DNA of 64,000 nt, taken from assembly GCF_014191495.1 (NCBI RefSeq), contig NZ_JACHWR010000004.1, positions 216,288-280,287 of the forward strand, in the 5' to 3' direction. Both the position numbers and the translations under genes were made by a program. Below are positions 63,723 through 64,000 of the stretch, in pieces; within the stretch, counting starts at the first letter, position 1, and every line of letters starts with the position of its first letter. This stretch comes from Nocardioides soli. Its GTDB lineage: Bacteria; Actinomycetota; Actinomycetes; Propionibacteriales; Nocardioidaceae. Below the pieces are notes generated by a model that worked only from the letters and a program-made list of their open reading frames with translations, did not search any database and was not told the origin of the DNA.

Positions 63723-64000
63723 ATGGACAAGTACGGCCATGAGTGGCCTGTCGTCTGGACTGAGCGTGCTTGGTGGACTGTTGAGGATGCTGCACGTCTT
63801 CTCCGAGTTCACACAGACACGCTCTATGACGCTTGCGCGTCAGGAACCTTCCCTCATAACCGCATTGGTGACTCGTCGGCTTGGTTCATCAGGATTCCTT
63901 GTGAGGCTTTGAGGCTTCGTCTACGTCCTGAGATTAGAGAACGTACGTACAACACTTATGGCGATACCGCCCAACTTGAACTACCACTTGATGTTTCATG
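63723..64000 (+). CDS. Excisionase / helix-turn-helix DNA-binding protein, cut by window edge
   Basis: An open frame of 92 codons to the edge. It reads T-V-E-D-A-A-R-L-L-R-V-H-T-D-T-L-Y-D-A-C-A-S-G-T-F-P with spacing of the MerR-like excisionase (HTH_17) family, followed by R-I-G-D-S-S-A-W-F-I-R-I-P. Phage and integrative-element Xis proteins have this form. Codon use is unlike the chromosome (CTT, GTT, ACT, AGA, TCA). GGTGAG lies 5 nt before the ATG. It is probably from an integrated element. Confidence 0.7.
   Translation, partial: MDKYGHEWPVVWTERAWWTVEDAARLLRVHTDTLYDACASGTFPHNRIGDSSAWFIRIPCEALRLRLRPEIRERTYNTYGDTAQLELPLDVS

Overview
The window is very GC-rich, densely packed with genes and rich in GTG starts and 1-8 nt start/stop overlaps. 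It reads as an actinobacterial chromosome, most likely Nocardioides or a close Nocardioidaceae relative. Supporting this are a block from 22.0 to 31.1 kb whose gene order matches Mycobacterium tuberculosis Rv1822-Rv1832, KstR-type sterol operators, two F420-dependent luciferase-like enzymes, and a family of dispersed short inverted repeats.

Layout. 0-3 kb: partial methionine aminopeptidase, an aldo/keto reductase, and a two-gene clpP operon facing a PopR/ClgR-type regulator that ends in Leu-Ala-Ala. 3-16.3 kb: a sterol side-chain catabolic region. It holds ltp3, ltp4, a two-domain DUF35 protein, a divergent F420 oxidoreductase, an acyl-CoA ligase, echA19, fadD19, a nitronate-monooxygenase-like enzyme and a DHDPR-like reductase. 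Four KstR-like palindromes lie directly before start codons. A sortase, a ProC-like reductase and a PAP2 protein are interspersed. 16.4-21.8 kb: a DUF1501/DUF1800 pair and two CNNM/CorC-type membrane proteins.

22-31 kb: the conserved pgsA-DUF881-Sbp-DUF881-gcvH-garA-ftsR-DUF151-merR-gcvP block, with a single-aptamer glycine riboswitch before gcvP. 31-47.6 kb: mostly housekeeping genes (serine hydrolase, CHAD protein, TldD/TldE, methyltransferase, SbcCD, FdhD, aminopeptidase N, class V aminotransferase, VOC protein). 47.6-49.2 kb: a fluoride-resistance group, crcB / DUF190 / crcB, with a probable fluoride riboswitch. 49.2-58.5 kb: small enzymes, a membrane sulfatase, a lipoprotein cyclophilin and others.

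From about 58.5 kb the sequence becomes accessory in character and lower in GC. It contains a 166-bp element with terminal inverted repeats, an alpha/beta hydrolase, two toxin-antitoxin modules, a stand-alone mraY next to an APH-family kinase, and finally an excisionase-like gene of clearly different base and codon use running off the right edge. This end is probably the border of an integrated phage or mobile element.

Working together: the KstR-type group would activate and shorten sterol side chains, and ltp3/ltp4/fadD19 point to C-24-branched (plant-type) sterols. The clpP pair plus PopR-like protein looks like a self-contained reserve protease circuit. The 22-31 kb block links glycine cleavage, GarA signalling and envelope or division factors. 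All functional calls rest on motifs, family resemblance and gene order read by eye; no database search was run.
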